Below, piece by piece: positions 53,790 to 63,909 of a stretch of DNA of 64,000 nucleotides. Within the stretch, counting starts at the first letter, position 1. Every line of letters starts with the position of its first letter. Location: NCBI GenBank assembly GCA_947496145.1, contig CANMBS010000011.1, positions 56,742 to 120,741 of the forward strand, written 5' to 3'. Under the pieces are notes generated by a model. That model was not told the DNA's origin, made no database searches, and worked only from the letters and a program-made list of their open reading frames with translations. This DNA is from an uncultured Pseudovibrio sp. (GTDB lineage: Bacteria > Pseudomonadota > Alphaproteobacteria > Rhizobiales > Stappiaceae). Both the position numbers and the translations under genes were made by a program.

Positions 53790-54815
53790 ATGAACTATGT
53801 ACGGACCGGTATGCTGCTCGCGGCGATGACTGCTTTGTTTATGGGTATTGGCTTCTTGCTTGGCGGTCAAACCGGCATGCTGATCGCGCTTCTGATCGCT
53901 GGTGGGATGAATATCTTTTCCTACTGGAACTCGGACCGCATGGTTCTTGCCATGCATCATGCGCAGGAAGTGGATGAACGACAGGCCCCTGAGCTTTACG
54001 GTATGGTCCGTACCATGGCAGCGCGAGCTGAACTGCCCATGCCTAAGGTTTATGTGATCAACAATCCGCAGCCCAATGCATTTGCGACAGGTCGAAACCC
54101 AGAGAATGCAGCTGTTGCCGCGACTACTGGTTTGCTCAACTCTCTTTCGAAAGAAGAAGTTGCAGGTGTGATGGCTCATGAGCTGGCGCACGTGAAAAAC
54201 CGTGACACGCTGATTATGACCATTACCGCAACGATTGCTGGCGCAATTTCCATGCTGGCGAATTTTGCGCTGTTCTTTGGCGGAAACCGGAATAATCCGC
54301 TGGGCCTTATCGGTTCTATCCTGATGATGTTTCTTGCGCCTATGGCTGCTGCGCTGGTGCAGATGGCGATCTCAAGAACACGCGAATATGCTGCGGATCG
54401 GATGGGCGCGCAGATTTGTGGCAATCCGCTGTGGCTTGCTTCTGCTTTGCATAAGATTGCAGGTGGTGCAGCACGTGTTGTGAATGAGGATGCAGAACAT
54501 AACCCGGCGACGGCGCATATGTTCATCATCAATCCGCTTTCTGGTCAGAACATGGATAACCTGTTTTCCACGCACCCAAATACAGATAACCGGATTGCAG
54601 CGCTTCGCCAGATGGCCTCTGAAGGCGGTTTCTCTGAAATGCCACGTTCTGGTTCCCGTGGTTTTGGTCGTCGTGAGGCTTCCAGTGCTCAGCCACATGG
54701 AGATACTCGTCGTCCAAGTGGGCCATGGGGTGCGCGAGGCGGTTCTGATAAGCGTGACAGTGCTGATGGAGCCGGGCGTAATGAGCCTCGAAAGCCCAAA
54801 GGGCCATGGGGTTAA
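53790..54815 (+). CDS. htpX: Zinc metalloprotease HtpX
   Basis: It is an M48 membrane protease involved in removing faulty membrane proteins. The 341-aa protein has N-terminal helices (about 8-46) and catalytic HELAH at residues 130-134 ([15 protein letters not shown]). Further helices lie near 142-190, and a Glu-bearing REYAADR follows at about 200. The basic, Gly/Arg-rich C-terminal tail (about 285-341) is longer than in Escherichia coli. It is divergent from the SDHAF4-like gene and precedes rsmB as in many relatives. Confidence 0.93.
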   Translation: MNYVRTGMLLAAMTALFMGIGFLLGGQTGMLIALLIAGGMNIFSYWNSDRMVLAMHHAQEVDERQAPELYGMVRTMAARAELPMPKVYVINNPQPNAFATGRNPENAAVAATTGLLNSLSKEEVAGVMAHELAHVKNRDTLIMTITATIAGAISMLANFALFFGGNRNNPLGLIGSILMMFLAPMAAALVQMAISRTREYAADRMGAQICGNPLWLASALHKIAGGAARVVNEDAEHNPATAHMFIINPLSGQNMDNLFSTHPNTDNRIAALRQMASEGGFSEMPRSGSRGFGRREASSAQPHGDTRRPSGPWGARGGSDKRDSADGAGRNEPRKPKGPWG

Positions 54816-55118
54816 ACGCTGCGGAATTAAGCGAGTGCGGACTTATTCTCACATTCGCCTTGTTGATTGTGTGGCGTTTACCTGAATAACTAGAGTGGCT
54901 TTCCAATTTGCCTTTGCAATATTAAAGGTTCTGTGGTTAGCCGAGCAGGATTTAATAGTTCTCCTGTGGTTGCTGTGGACAGCAATTTGCCAGAACTTTC
55001 GGCAACAGGATGAGTCAGGTTGGGCTTTGGTATCCAACCATTTAAGCCCCAAAAGCACCTTAAAGGATATGTTGGCGCCCAGAACGAGGCGGCATCCTTG
55101 GAAAGATATGGAACAATC
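54816..55118. other. Intergenic region between htpX and rsmB
   Basis: About 303 bp. I find no recognised gene. Overlapping short frames on either strand have no ribosome sites and no known sequence. Confidence 0.5.
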
Positions 55119-56561
55119 ATGAGCACCGAACGCAGAAACACATCCCCTCAGAGCAAAAACTCCAGGTCCAAGGGGGGAAAGCGTTCTGGTGCACCAAAGT
55201 CTCCTAAGGGCAATGCACCTGAAGCTGATACTGTGGAAGGTACCTTCAAAGACCCCGGTTACGCAGCACGTAAAGCGGCAACGGATCTGTTAGGCAAAGT
55301 GCTGAGCAAGCGTATGCCTTTGGATGGTGAGCTTGACCTGAATAATGGCCATCCGGGTTATAAGCGCCTTGAGCCAAATGACCGAGCGCTTGTACGTGCG
55401 ATTATCGGCACTGCTTTGCGTCGCCGTGGGCAAATTCAGGATGTGATTGACAGGTTCCTTGATCGCCCAATTCCTGAAAAGACAGGCCGGGTGCTGGATA
55501 TCCTCCATGTTGCTATGGCGCAGTTGTTCTTTATGTCCGTGCCAGATCATGCTGCTGTTTCTCTTGCAGTTACGCTAGCGGGGCGTGATGGGCGTGCAAA
55601 GCCTTACAAGAATCTCGTGAATGCCGTTTTGCGCCGTGCGACCCGCGAAGGTGCTGCCATCATTGCAGAACAGGATGCTGAGAAGCTGAATGCGCCAGAG
55701 TGGATGTTTGCCCGCTGGTGTGAGGTATATGGTGCAGAAGCTGCGCGGGCGATGTCTGCTGCGCATATGCAAGAGCCGTATCTGGATCTGACTGTACCGG
55801 AAGGACGAGAAGAGTGGGCGGAAAAGCTGGGCGGTGAAGTTCAGCTTGGGTATTCTGTGCGCCTTGTTCCCGATGGACCGGTTGAGAAGCTTGCAGGCTT
55901 TGAGGATGGTAAATGGTGGGTTCAGGATGCGGCGGCGGCTGTTCCTGCGCGTTTGCTGGGCGATATCAAAGGCAAGGCGGTTGCTGATCTGTGCGCAGCA
56001 CCCGGAGGTAAAACCATGCAGCTTGCAGCGGCTGGGGCTGATGTTACCGCAGTTGATATTTCCGCCCGCCGTTTGCAGCGTCTTACTCAGAACCTGAAAC
56101 GTGTTGGTCTGGAAGCTGAGACAGAGGTTTCTGATCTTCGTGAATATGTTCCCATCGACCTGTTCGATGCCATCTTGTTAGATGCTCCATGTTCTGCGAC
56201 GGGCACAATCCGTCGTCATCCTGATGTGGCGTGGCTGAAGCGGGAAGATGATGTTCTCAAGCTTGCAGACCTGCAGTACGAACTTCTTGAAAAAGCGCTG
56301 GGCTGGCTGAAGCCGGGTGGAACGCTGGTGTACTGTACTTGCTCGCTGGAGCAGGAAGAGGGTGAGTTGCAAATTCAGCGCTTGTTGCTTGAACATCCTG
56401 AAGTGCAGCGCGTGCCTGTGACTGCTGATGAGCTGGGTGGTGTTGCCGCCGCAATCAGTTCTCAGGGTGACTTCCGTGCGATGCCGGGTCACAATCCATC
56501 TTCTGGTAAGACTTCTGGCGGACTTGATGGCTTTTTTGCCGCTCGTTTGCGCATCTCTTAA
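55119..56561 (+). CDS. rsmB: 16S rRNA m5C967 methyltransferase RsmB
   Basis: It methylates C967 of 16S rRNA (Escherichia coli numbering). The 480-aa protein has an N-terminal NusB-like domain (about 60-200), a SAM-binding motif DLCAAPGGKTMQLAAAG, motif IV LLDAPCSATGT (Cys in PC) and motif VI VYCTCSL (catalytic Cys in TC). The start is the ATG at 55119, with GGA about 9 nt upstream; an upstream frame to 55020 is not credible. A basic N-terminal tail (about 1-40) is rich in Lys, Ser and Gly. Confidence 0.92.
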   Translation: MSTERRNTSPQSKNSRSKGGKRSGAPKSPKGNAPEADTVEGTFKDPGYAARKAATDLLGKVLSKRMPLDGELDLNNGHPGYKRLEPNDRALVRAIIGTALRRRGQIQDVIDRFLDRPIPEKTGRVLDILHVAMAQLFFMSVPDHAAVSLAVTLAGRDGRAKPYKNLVNAVLRRATREGAAIIAEQDAEKLNAPEWMFARWCEVYGAEAARAMSAAHMQEPYLDLTVPEGREEWAEKLGGEVQLGYSVRLVPDGPVEKLAGFEDGKWWVQDAAAAVPARLLGDIKGKAVADLCAAPGGKTMQLAAAGADVTAVDISARRLQRLTQNLKRVGLEAETEVSDLREYVPIDLFDAILLDAPCSATGTIRRHPDVAWLKREDDVLKLADLQYELLEKALGWLKPGGTLVYCTCSLEQEEGELQIQRLLLEHPEVQRVPVTADELGGVAAAISSQGDFRAMPGHNPSSGKTSGGLDGFFAARLRIS

Positions 56562-56722
56562 AGAGCTTACCCAAAAAGAGGTGGTGGAATGTCATTAAGG
56601 ATTTGCGCAAAGTGGGCATGGTTAACGAGATTTAAAGAGCTTAAGCGCAAACCATTTATTAAGTTCCAATTGAGGCGTCATGGCTGAGAGCAGTCATGCG
56701 CCTGTTCTGATTTGAGTTTTGT

Positions 56723-56763
56723 GCGTATCCAATTGTGAAGCCGAAAGCGTTTCCGGGATACGC
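56723..56763. repeat. Palindromic repeat element (REP-like)
   Basis: GCGTATCC and GGATACGC form an 8-bp inverted repeat around AAGCCGAAAGCGTTTCC, just before the heparinase-like gene. The arms match the second hairpin of the Sel1 element at 20539-20583 (GCGTATCT and AGATACGC), so these are likely the same repeat family. Confidence 0.55.
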
Positions 56764-56785
56764 TCTGGCGGAGTACTGAAGGGAT

Positions 56786-58501
56786 ATGACGGGCGCAACA
56801 GTGTCTGAGAGGCTGAAGATCTTTAGCCTTCTGACACAAAACATGGCTCAAAGCAGTCTGAACTGGGCGCGAGGGGGATCTTTGTTCCGCTTGTTCTCAT
56901 TCGGAAGTGCGCCATCGCGTCTTCTTATTGCTCCTCAGGATTTACGTACTGCTGATGCTACTAATGCAGCTGATATATATGCTGGCCGCTTTCTGTTTGC
57001 AGGCCATCTTGTTGAAGTTGGCGGGCAATCTCCTTTCGATGTGGTGCCTCCAAATCTGCAATGGGCAAAAGCTCTGCACGGCTTTTCATGGCTCAGGCAC
57101 TTGCGCGCCGCTGAAACCAATATGGCCCAGCAAAATGCGCGTGCGCTGGTGGAAGATTGGATCAAAACCTGCGGTCGTTGGCATGATATTGGCTGGAAAC
57201 AGGAAGTTGTCGCACGACGCGTGTTGAGCTGGATGGCGCAATCTCCCTTGTTATTGACTGGATGTGAGGCCGATTTCTATCGTGGCTTCATGCGATCTTT
57301 GTATCGTCAGGTGCGTTTTTTGCGCCGGACCATGCATAAGACGCCAGATGGGTTGCCACGTTTGATTGTTGCCATGGCAAATGCTTGTGCGACAGTGTCA
57401 ATGGATGGGCAGGGGCGTTATGTTAAGCAAGCTCTGAAGCGACTGGATCATGAGCTGAAACGCCAGATTTTGCCGGATGGCGGGCATATCTCACGGCACC
57501 CCGGCTCAATCATAGAGATTCTTGTCGACTTGCTGCCAATTCGTCAGGCGCTGGTGATGCAGGGACAAGCCGTCTCTCCCGTTATGATGGAATCCATTGA
57601 CCGCATGATGCCGATGATCCGCTTCTTCCGGCATGGCGATGGGGCGTTTGCTCATTTTAATGGCATGGCATCTACTCCGGGTGATGTGGTTGCAACCATT
57701 CTGGCCTATGATGATGCACGCGGAACGCCGCCAACCAGTGCGCCACACTCTGGTTATCAGCGTCTCACAGGTGGCGATAGTCTTGTGATAATGGATGTGG
57801 GTGCGCCTCCACCAACGCGCTTCTCCAAAAACACGCATGCGGGTTGTCTGTCCTTTGAGTTTTCTTCAAAGCGTAATCGCATTGTCGTAAACTGTGGTGT
57901 TTCGGCTCGTGAGCAAATGGCGTGGAAGATGGTAGCGCGGTCAACTGCTGCGCACTCAACTGCTGGTATTGGCGATGCTTCATCCTGTCGGTTCTTAACG
58001 GGTTCGCGATTTGACAGGGTGCTTGGTAATCCGGTGCTATCCGGCCCTAAAGTTGTTGAGGCTGAACGGCAGGATACAGATCTTTCAGACCGGGTAATTG
58101 CAAGTCACGATGGCTACGTTGAACGTCATGGGATTGTGCATGAACGTGATCTGACGTTGTCTCGCGACGGTACGGTTCTGGATGGGATTGACCGCTTTAA
58201 ACCTGCCTTTGAGAAGGCTGAAGAAGAAATAGCGACAATCCGCTTCCATCTGCACCCGCAGGTGACGTGTACTATGCTTCCCTTGGGAGATGCTGCTGTG
58301 TTGCAGTGCCCGGATGGTGAGGCATGGGAATTTTCCGCAGATGGGATTGAGTTTGGGGTTGAAGAATCCATTTACCTCTCAGACGTTTTTGGACACCGGC
58401 AGACACAACAGATTGTTATTTCGCTCAATGTGAAAGAGGCGAAGAGTGTTACATGGATGCTGCGAAAAACAGCATCTGCAAAAGTGCGCCGAAAGACCTA
58501 A
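56786..58501 (+). CDS. Heparinase II/III-like protein
   Basis: The 571-aa protein has an alpha/alpha toroid N-terminal part (about 60-330) and a beta-sandwich C-terminal part (about 350-560). It shares the layout of heparinase II/III proteins, which cleave polysaccharides by beta-elimination. It has no clear signal peptide, so the site of action is uncertain. FSSKRNRIVVNCGVS and DHRE-like segments follow the family. The ATG at 56786 has GAAGGGAT upstream. Its place between rsmB and purH is common among relatives. Confidence 0.85.
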   Translation: MTGATVSERLKIFSLLTQNMAQSSLNWARGGSLFRLFSFGSAPSRLLIAPQDLRTADATNAADIYAGRFLFAGHLVEVGGQSPFDVVPPNLQWAKALHGFSWLRHLRAAETNMAQQNARALVEDWIKTCGRWHDIGWKQEVVARRVLSWMAQSPLLLTGCEADFYRGFMRSLYRQVRFLRRTMHKTPDGLPRLIVAMANACATVSMDGQGRYVKQALKRLDHELKRQILPDGGHISRHPGSIIEILVDLLPIRQALVMQGQAVSPVMMESIDRMMPMIRFFRHGDGAFAHFNGMASTPGDVVATILAYDDARGTPPTSAPHSGYQRLTGGDSLVIMDVGAPPPTRFSKNTHAGCLSFEFSSKRNRIVVNCGVSAREQMAWKMVARSTAAHSTAGIGDASSCRFLTGSRFDRVLGNPVLSGPKVVEAERQDTDLSDRVIASHDGYVERHGIVHERDLTLSRDGTVLDGIDRFKPAFEKAEEEIATIRFHLHPQVTCTMLPLGDAAVLQCPDGEAWEFSADGIEFGVEESIYLSDVFGHRQTQQIVISLNVKEAKSVTWMLRKTASAKVRRKT

Positions 58502-58664
58502 CGGCACTTATTTTCCTTTGCTTTTTCTTGGGTAAACTTGATCTAAAGGTTACCCGCTAAAGCTGATCCTCAGCCATAAAATGGGTTCCATCGGTTGTGA
58601 ATAAGTGGTATTGGGCGGGCGTCATATCACCCTTCTAACTCTTTTAGAGGATAGGCTTTTCATT

Positions 58665-60281
58665 ATGGCCGTTGTCTCCAAAGGCGTTCCGATCCCTGAG
58701 CTTGTATCGGTTAAGCGCGCGCTTCTTTCTGTCTCCGATAAATCTGGTCTTGTTGAATTTGCAAAGGCACTCTCTGATCGTGGAGTTGAGCTGATTTCAA
58801 CAGGTGGAACCCGCAAAACTATCGCGGAGGCTGGCCTCCCTGTTAAAGATATTTCCGAGGTTACTGGTTTTCCTGAAATCATGGATGGCCGCGTTAAGAC
58901 GCTGCATCCGATGGTTCATGGCGGTCTGTTGAGTATCCGTGACGACGCTGAGCATGTTGCTGCGATGACTGAGCACGGTATTACGGGCATCGACCTGCTT
59001 TGTGTGAACCTTTATCCGTTTGAAGACACCGTTGCTGCTGGCGCGGACTACGCCAACGGTGTTGAGAACATCGACATTGGCGGTCCGGCGATGACCCGTG
59101 CGGCGGCGAAGAATCATGCTTACGTGACCACTGTCGTCGATCCTGCGGATTATGCCTCTGTGATTGAAGCGCTGGATGCGAATGGAGGACAATCTCCAAT
59201 CGCTCTTCGCAAGAAGCTGGCGCAGAAAGCCTTTGCTCGCACTGCTGCTTATGATGCTGCCGTTTCCAACTGGATGGCTGAGCAGATTGATGAAGCCGCG
59301 CCTGACTATCGTGCGATTGGTGGCAAACTGAATGAAGTGATGCGTTATGGTGAGAACCCGCATCAGGCGGCTGGCTTTTATGTGACTGGTGAGAAGCGTC
59401 CGGGTGTAGCGACGGCTCGTCAGGTGCAGGGCAAACAGCTTTCTTACAACAACATCAATGACACTGATGCTGCGTTCGAACTTGTGTCTGAGTTTGATCC
59501 GGCTCGTACAGCAGCTGTTGCTATCATCAAGCATGCGAATCCATGTGGTGTTGCCGAAGCGTCTACACTGAAAGAAGCTTATGAGAAGGCTCTGGCCTGT
59601 GATCCGGTTTCTGCTTTTGGTGGTATTGTTGCGCTGAACGGTACTCTGGATGCAGATGCTGCTGCTGAGATTACCAAGATTTTCACCGAAGTCATTATCG
59701 CTCCTGATGCGACTGAAGAAGCGGTCGCACTGGTTGCCAAAAAGAAGAACCTGCGTCTGCTTCTGACCAGTGGTCTTTCTGACCCACGTGCAAAAGGTCT
59801 TTACGTGAAGACCGTCTCTGGAGGTCTGCTGGTTCAGGACCGTGACAGCGGCGTCGTTGATGATCTGGACCTGAAAGTGGTGACCAAACGCGCACCATCT
59901 GAGCAGGAACTGGCTGACCTTAAAATGGCGTTCCGCGTTGGTAAACATGTGAAATCCAATGCGATTGTCTACGTGAAAGACGGAGCGACTGTTGGTATCG
60001 GCGCAGGGCAGATGAGCCGCATTGATAGTGCTCGCATCGCCGCCCGTAAGGCGGAGGATGCTGCTGAGACTGCTGGTCTGGCTGAGCCTTTGACCAAAGG
60101 CTGTGTAGTTGCGTCTGATGCGTTCTTCCCGTTTGCTGATGGGTTGCTATCCGCAGCTGAAGCCGGTGCGACTGCTGTTATTCAGCCGGGTGGCTCCATG
60201 CGTGATGACGAAGTGATCAAGGCTGCTGATGAGGCTGGCCTTGCAATGGTTGTCACCGGAATGCGACATTTCCGTCATTAA
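58665..60281 (+). CDS. purH: Bifunctional AICAR transformylase/IMP cyclohydrolase
   Basis: It performs the last two steps of purine synthesis. The 538-aa protein has an N-terminal MGS-like IMP cyclohydrolase domain ([12 protein letters not shown] near 71-82) and a C-terminal AICAR transformylase domain with [12 protein letters not shown] near residue 289 and MRDDEV near 512. The start is ATG at 58665 with GAGGATAGG. The frame continues 20 codons upstream with no support. A terminator follows. Confidence 0.96.
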   Translation: MAVVSKGVPIPELVSVKRALLSVSDKSGLVEFAKALSDRGVELISTGGTRKTIAEAGLPVKDISEVTGFPEIMDGRVKTLHPMVHGGLLSIRDDAEHVAAMTEHGITGIDLLCVNLYPFEDTVAAGADYANGVENIDIGGPAMTRAAAKNHAYVTTVVDPADYASVIEALDANGGQSPIALRKKLAQKAFARTAAYDAAVSNWMAEQIDEAAPDYRAIGGKLNEVMRYGENPHQAAGFYVTGEKRPGVATARQVQGKQLSYNNINDTDAAFELVSEFDPARTAAVAIIKHANPCGVAEASTLKEAYEKALACDPVSAFGGIVALNGTLDADAAAEITKIFTEVIIAPDATEEAVALVAKKKNLRLLLTSGLSDPRAKGLYVKTVSGGLLVQDRDSGVVDDLDLKVVTKRAPSEQELADLKMAFRVGKHVKSNAIVYVKDGATVGIGAGQMSRIDSARIAARKAEDAAETAGLAEPLTKGCVVASDAFFPFADGLLSAAEAGATAVIQPGGSMRDDEVIKAADEAGLAMVVTGMRHFRH

Positions 60282-60341
60282 ATAATGCTCTGTTAAATAG
60301 TCTGCCTTTTGTCTGAAACGAGCAGACTGCTCTCATTCTTT

Positions 60342-60372
60342 CTTAGGCGCGCCGACCTATGGTGCGCCTAAG
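60342..60372 (+). terminator. Hairpin after purH
   Basis: CTTAGGCGC and GCGCCTAAG form a perfect 9-bp stem with a 13-nt loop. The T-run after it is weak (TTGTTCTC). Confidence 0.5.
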
Positions 60373-60458
60373 TTGTTCTCGCCTCCTCAGCAGGTCAGTT
60401 GCTAACTTTCATCTGAATGTGCGTTTGGCTTTGAAGCAAAATATGAATTCGGTTTAAT

Positions 60459-61955
60459 ATGTCCCAATCTCAAAGTCGCACCCCGCTTAAAACAAATGGT
60501 TGGGAAGACGTATTCACGAAGCATTTTGTCTGGTTTCTTGCCGGGTACTTTGTCGTTCAATTGATCATACGCCTGCTTGCCTCTCCTGTTTTGGGGACGG
60601 ATGAAGCAGAGCAGCTTATTATCAGCCAGAGTTTTGAGCTTGGCTACGGGTCGCAACCTCCACTGTATACCTGGCTGGCAATTCTGTTGTTCTCTATATT
60701 CGGGCAGGGCCTGTTTGCGTTGGCTCTTTTAAAGAACATCCTTCTGTTTCTTGGGTATCTGGCTGTCTGGCTTACCGCGAAAAAAACGACTGAAAAGACG
60801 CTGGCTGTGATGGCAGGTGTGTCTCTGATTTTCCTTCCACAAATTGCCTGGGAATCTCAGCGTGCGCTAAGCCATTCCATAATCATGTTCGCGTCATCTG
60901 CCTGGACGGTGTATCTCTTTGTTCGCTGTATGGATAAGCTGAGTTGGGGCAGGGCTGCTGTTTTTGGGGTGATTGTCGCAGCAGGTGCGATCTCTAAGTT
61001 CAACTATCTGTTTTTGCTTGCTGCTGTGGTGTTTGCAGGGCTTTGCGTTGAAGAGGGGCGGCGTTTTCTTCGTTCCAGATATATTCTCGCTTCTGTTGGT
61101 GTTGCTGTGATTTTGCTCAGTGCGCCTGCTTACTGGATGTTTGAAAATCAAGACCTGCTTTATGCACGGGTTCATAAGTTTGGTTTGGATGAAGATAAGC
61201 GCCATTTCCTTACAGGTATCTTCTCACTCCTTGAGGCAAGTTTGCTGTTTGTGGCAGTTGCATTTGCTATTTTTCTTGGAACATGGGCACTAGGCCGGTT
61301 TAGCAAAGCCTCAGAGAGGCAGGCACAATATGTCCACCTGAATACCCGCAGGTTTTTAACTCTTGTGGTGGTGTTCGGGCTCATAATAGCGGCGGTCTCT
61401 GTGCTTGCCAGTGGTGCGACAAATGTAAAAGACCGGTGGATGCAACCTGTTCTGTTTCTGGCCCCAACGGTTGGTGTGCTTTGGCTGTTTACCCGCGCAT
61501 CTCTTGCTCAGATCCGAATGATCTCTGGAAGCGCTATTGTGCTGGGCGTTGCAGTTTCAGTTGCGATTCCAGTCAATTTTATCTGGGGTAGCTTTAAAAA
61601 GCCGAGTTCTCATTCACTGCCAGCTCAGAGGATCAAGACAGAACTTTCCAAATATGATGTGCGTAGTGTTATTGCTCTGTCTCCTATGGTTGCCGGGAAC
61701 ATCAAAGCGCTAAAGCCGGACTGGTCTGCAAACGTTCCGGAATATTCTCGTCTCAATATTTCCTATGCTTATCCTGTTGCGATTATTTGGGAATCTCATA
61801 GTGATGTTGTCCCGAAGCGGCTTGCAACAATGTTTCAGCAAGTAACCGGGAGGAAGCTTCCTGCTGCTGAGATTCATCAGGAAACAACTCACTACGACTA
61901 TTGGAAAAAAACACCCTTTAAGTATAGCTTTGTAGTCATCAAGGGGGATAACTAA
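60459..61955 (+). CDS. GT39 (ArnT/PMT-like) membrane glycosyltransferase
   Basis: The 498-aa protein has about ten helices and the GTDEAEQL plus QPPLYTW signatures of the lipid-linked glycosyltransferase family 39, in which the Asp-Glu pair is catalytic. It probably transfers a sugar from an undecaprenyl-type carrier to an envelope molecule. The substrate is unknown. It is preceded by purH and followed by a GNAT gene. Confidence 0.85.
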   Translation: MSQSQSRTPLKTNGWEDVFTKHFVWFLAGYFVVQLIIRLLASPVLGTDEAEQLIISQSFELGYGSQPPLYTWLAILLFSIFGQGLFALALLKNILLFLGYLAVWLTAKKTTEKTLAVMAGVSLIFLPQIAWESQRALSHSIIMFASSAWTVYLFVRCMDKLSWGRAAVFGVIVAAGAISKFNYLFLLAAVVFAGLCVEEGRRFLRSRYILASVGVAVILLSAPAYWMFENQDLLYARVHKFGLDEDKRHFLTGIFSLLEASLLFVAVAFAIFLGTWALGRFSKASERQAQYVHLNTRRFLTLVVVFGLIIAAVSVLASGATNVKDRWMQPVLFLAPTVGVLWLFTRASLAQIRMISGSAIVLGVAVSVAIPVNFIWGSFKKPSSHSLPAQRIKTELSKYDVRSVIALSPMVAGNIKALKPDWSANVPEYSRLNISYAYPVAIIWESHSDVVPKRLATMFQQVTGRKLPAAEIHQETTHYDYWKKTPFKYSFVVIKGDN

Positions 61956-62067
61956 AGCCGCTGGAAATAGCAGTGCTTGCTTTAATTCTCCTGTTTTTCG
62001 GGAATGTGTTGGCTCTCTTAAAATTGTTAGGTTCCTGATCGTGATTTGAGATCAGGGAGATGGGTCC

Positions 62068-62535
62068 GTGATATTCGATGAGATTACTGTGGAGCCGGCC
62101 AGACAAGCTGATGCACACCGCTTAGGTGAACTTGTCTTTGCCATGGAAAGTGAACTCTGGCCGGATGATGAGCTGGATGTTGCCCTGTTCAGAACCACGG
62201 CTGAGAGTATTCTTGCTGAAGATGGATCTCAATACTGGGCGTATCTTGCTCGTTGTCATGGTGAGCTCCTTGGGTTGATTACGCTGGCAGAGAAAAAGGC
62301 GATATATGCTGGTGGCCGCTTTGGTGAGATTGTCGAGTTTTATGTTGTCCCTTCCGGGCGCTGTGCTGGTGTTGGCAAATCGCTGCTGGAGCATGCGGTT
62401 TTGAAAGGGCAGGAGATGGACTGGCCTTATCTGGAAGTTGGGGCGCCTCATCAACCGGCCTGGAAAACAACCTTGAGTTTTTATCTGAATAACAAATTCC
62501 GAGAAATTGGCCCGCGTCTGGAAAGAGAAATTTAG
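62068..62535 (+). CDS. GNAT family N-acetyltransferase
   Basis: The 155-aa protein has the acetyl-CoA loop region VVPSGRCAGVGKSLLEHAV (about 93-111) and a typical GNAT fold. The start is GTG at 62068. It is unlike the neighbouring GNAT at 63395. The substrate is unknown. Confidence 0.85.
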   Translation: MIFDEITVEPARQADAHRLGELVFAMESELWPDDELDVALFRTTAESILAEDGSQYWAYLARCHGELLGLITLAEKKAIYAGGRFGEIVEFYVVPSGRCAGVGKSLLEHAVLKGQEMDWPYLEVGAPHQPAWKTTLSFYLNNKFREIGPRLEREI

Positions 62536-62638
62536 GCGCATTTGCGAGTTCTTTCTGTTTCTTTCAATTCAACAACACAATGTCCAGAATGGCTTCTTAG
62601 GCTGGTTGCAACTTTGCTTAACTGGTCTGGAGAAGCTT

Positions 62639-63382
62639 ATGTGTTGGATGTGCATGAATAAGTCGGAGCTTGTCGGGTCTCCTGAGCGTCGGAAGTTTTT
62701 AAAAACTGCTGGTGTGTTTGGCGCAGCTCTTGTGACGGGTGGCGTATCGGCTGCTTCATCGGCTCAGGCGCAAAAGCCGCCTATTCCTAAGAATGATGTC
62801 GGTGGTGAAGATGCCTTGAAGCGTCTTATGGATGGTAACAAGCGTTACGTTGAGGGGAATATCTCTCCTGCGGATTTTCAAAGTACACGTGCGGCACTGG
62901 CGGCGGGGCAGAATCCCTTTGCAGCTATTCTTGGATGTGCCGACTCTCGTGTTGCACCGGAGCTTGCCTTTGATACGGGGCGGGGGGATTTGTTTGTGGT
63001 GCGTATTGCGGGGAATGTTGTTACGCCGGAAGGCTTGGCGAGTCTTGAATTCTGTGTGGATGTGCTTGGTACTCAGCTTATCATGGTGCTGGGTCATGAG
63101 AAATGCGGGGCTGTGAAAGCTGCTATTGCTTCTGTTCAGAGCGGAAATCAGTTTCCCGGTCATATTCAGACGCTTGTTGAGCTTCTTCGGCCTCCTGTGC
63201 AGCAGGCTCAGGCGGAGAAGGGGGAGATTCTTCGCAATGCGATCAAGGCCAATGTGCAGTGGGGGGTGACGGCGTTGCAGCAGGCTTCACCTATTTTAGA
63301 TAAGCACTTTCAGGAGGGGACGCTTAAGGTGGTTGGCGGGGTTTATGATCTTGATACGGGACAAGTGAAACTGGTGACTTAG
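62639..63382 (+). CDS. Tat-exported beta-carbonic anhydrase
   Basis: The 247-aa protein has a twin-arginine signal (ERRKFLKTAG, residues 16-25) with a hydrophobic h-region and an AQA cleavage site near 45, so it folds in the cytoplasm with zinc and is exported. The beta-class zinc ligands are Cys100 (GCADSR), His153 and Cys156 (GHEKCG), with the Asp102-Arg104 dyad. It hydrates CO2 in the periplasm. I chose the ATG at 62639 with GGAG 8 nt upstream; later in-frame ATGs are also possible. It lies between two GNAT genes. Confidence 0.9.
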   Translation: MCWMCMNKSELVGSPERRKFLKTAGVFGAALVTGGVSAASSAQAQKPPIPKNDVGGEDALKRLMDGNKRYVEGNISPADFQSTRAALAAGQNPFAAILGCADSRVAPELAFDTGRGDLFVVRIAGNVVTPEGLASLEFCVDVLGTQLIMVLGHEKCGAVKAAIASVQSGNQFPGHIQTLVELLRPPVQQAQAEKGEILRNAIKANVQWGVTALQQASPILDKHFQEGTLKVVGGVYDLDTGQVKLVT

Positions 63383-63394
63383 GGAGGGTTGACT

Positions 63395-63847
63395 ATGGTT
63401 GTTCCCATTATCAGAGTTGCTGGTGCAAAGGATCTTCCAGCATTGCTGGAGCTTGAGGCGCATTACATGGCAGAGCTGGAGCCGAAGAATTTTGAGCGCT
63501 GGAAGAGCTGCAAGGCTGTGCATCGCAAACGCATGGATGAAATGCTGATGCGCACTTTTCTCGCGGAAATTGCTGAGGAAACCACCGGCTATTGCTATTG
63601 GGGTCTGCAGAATGAATCTGCGCATATCTTCAATGTGTATGTGCACCCGGACTTTCGCCGCTATGGCCTTGCCAAGTTTCTGCTTGAGCGCACAGAAGAG
63701 GATATTCAGCGCAAAGGATTTAGCCAGTGGACGTTCTGCCCCATTAAAACGCATCCTGCCAAGGTGTTTATTGAGCCGCTGGGCTATAAAGTGCAGTGGG
63801 AGGATGTGGAGCGGGTGCATCTGGTGAAAGAGCGTGCAACTGTGTGA
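63395..63847 (+). CDS. GNAT family N-acetyltransferase
   Basis: The 150-aa protein has VHPDFRRYGLAKFLLERTEEDI (about 88-109), the acetyl-CoA binding loop (RRYGLA form). The ATG at 63395 has GGGAGGG upstream; a TTG 6 nt before it is part of that site. It follows the carbonic anhydrase stop by 12 bp, so they are likely in the same transcript. Confidence 0.88.
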   Translation: MVVPIIRVAGAKDLPALLELEAHYMAELEPKNFERWKSCKAVHRKRMDEMLMRTFLAEIAEETTGYCYWGLQNESAHIFNVYVHPDFRRYGLAKFLLERTEEDIQRKGFSQWTFCPIKTHPAKVFIEPLGYKVQWEDVERVHLVKERATV

Positions 63848-63881
63848 GGCCCACGCTCTTTAAAGGATCAAGCAGCTATAG

Positions 63882-63909
63882 CACCGCAGGTGATTACAGG
63901 CGGTGTTTT
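63882..63909 (+). terminator. Terminator after the last GNAT gene
   Basis: CACCGC and GCGGTG form a perfect 6-bp stem with a 12-nt loop, followed by TTTTC. No reliable gene can be called from here to the window end; frames open at the edge on the minus strand lack recognised sequence. Confidence 0.55.

Noticed and set aside
56610..56650. TTAA pairs upstream of the heparinase-like gene as CtrA sites
   Set aside because: Spacings are 6 and 5 nt, not the 7 nt of a CtrA full site.
58797..59948. 383-codon open frame on the minus strand across purH
   Set aside because: Antisense shadow of purH without ribosome site or recognisable domains.
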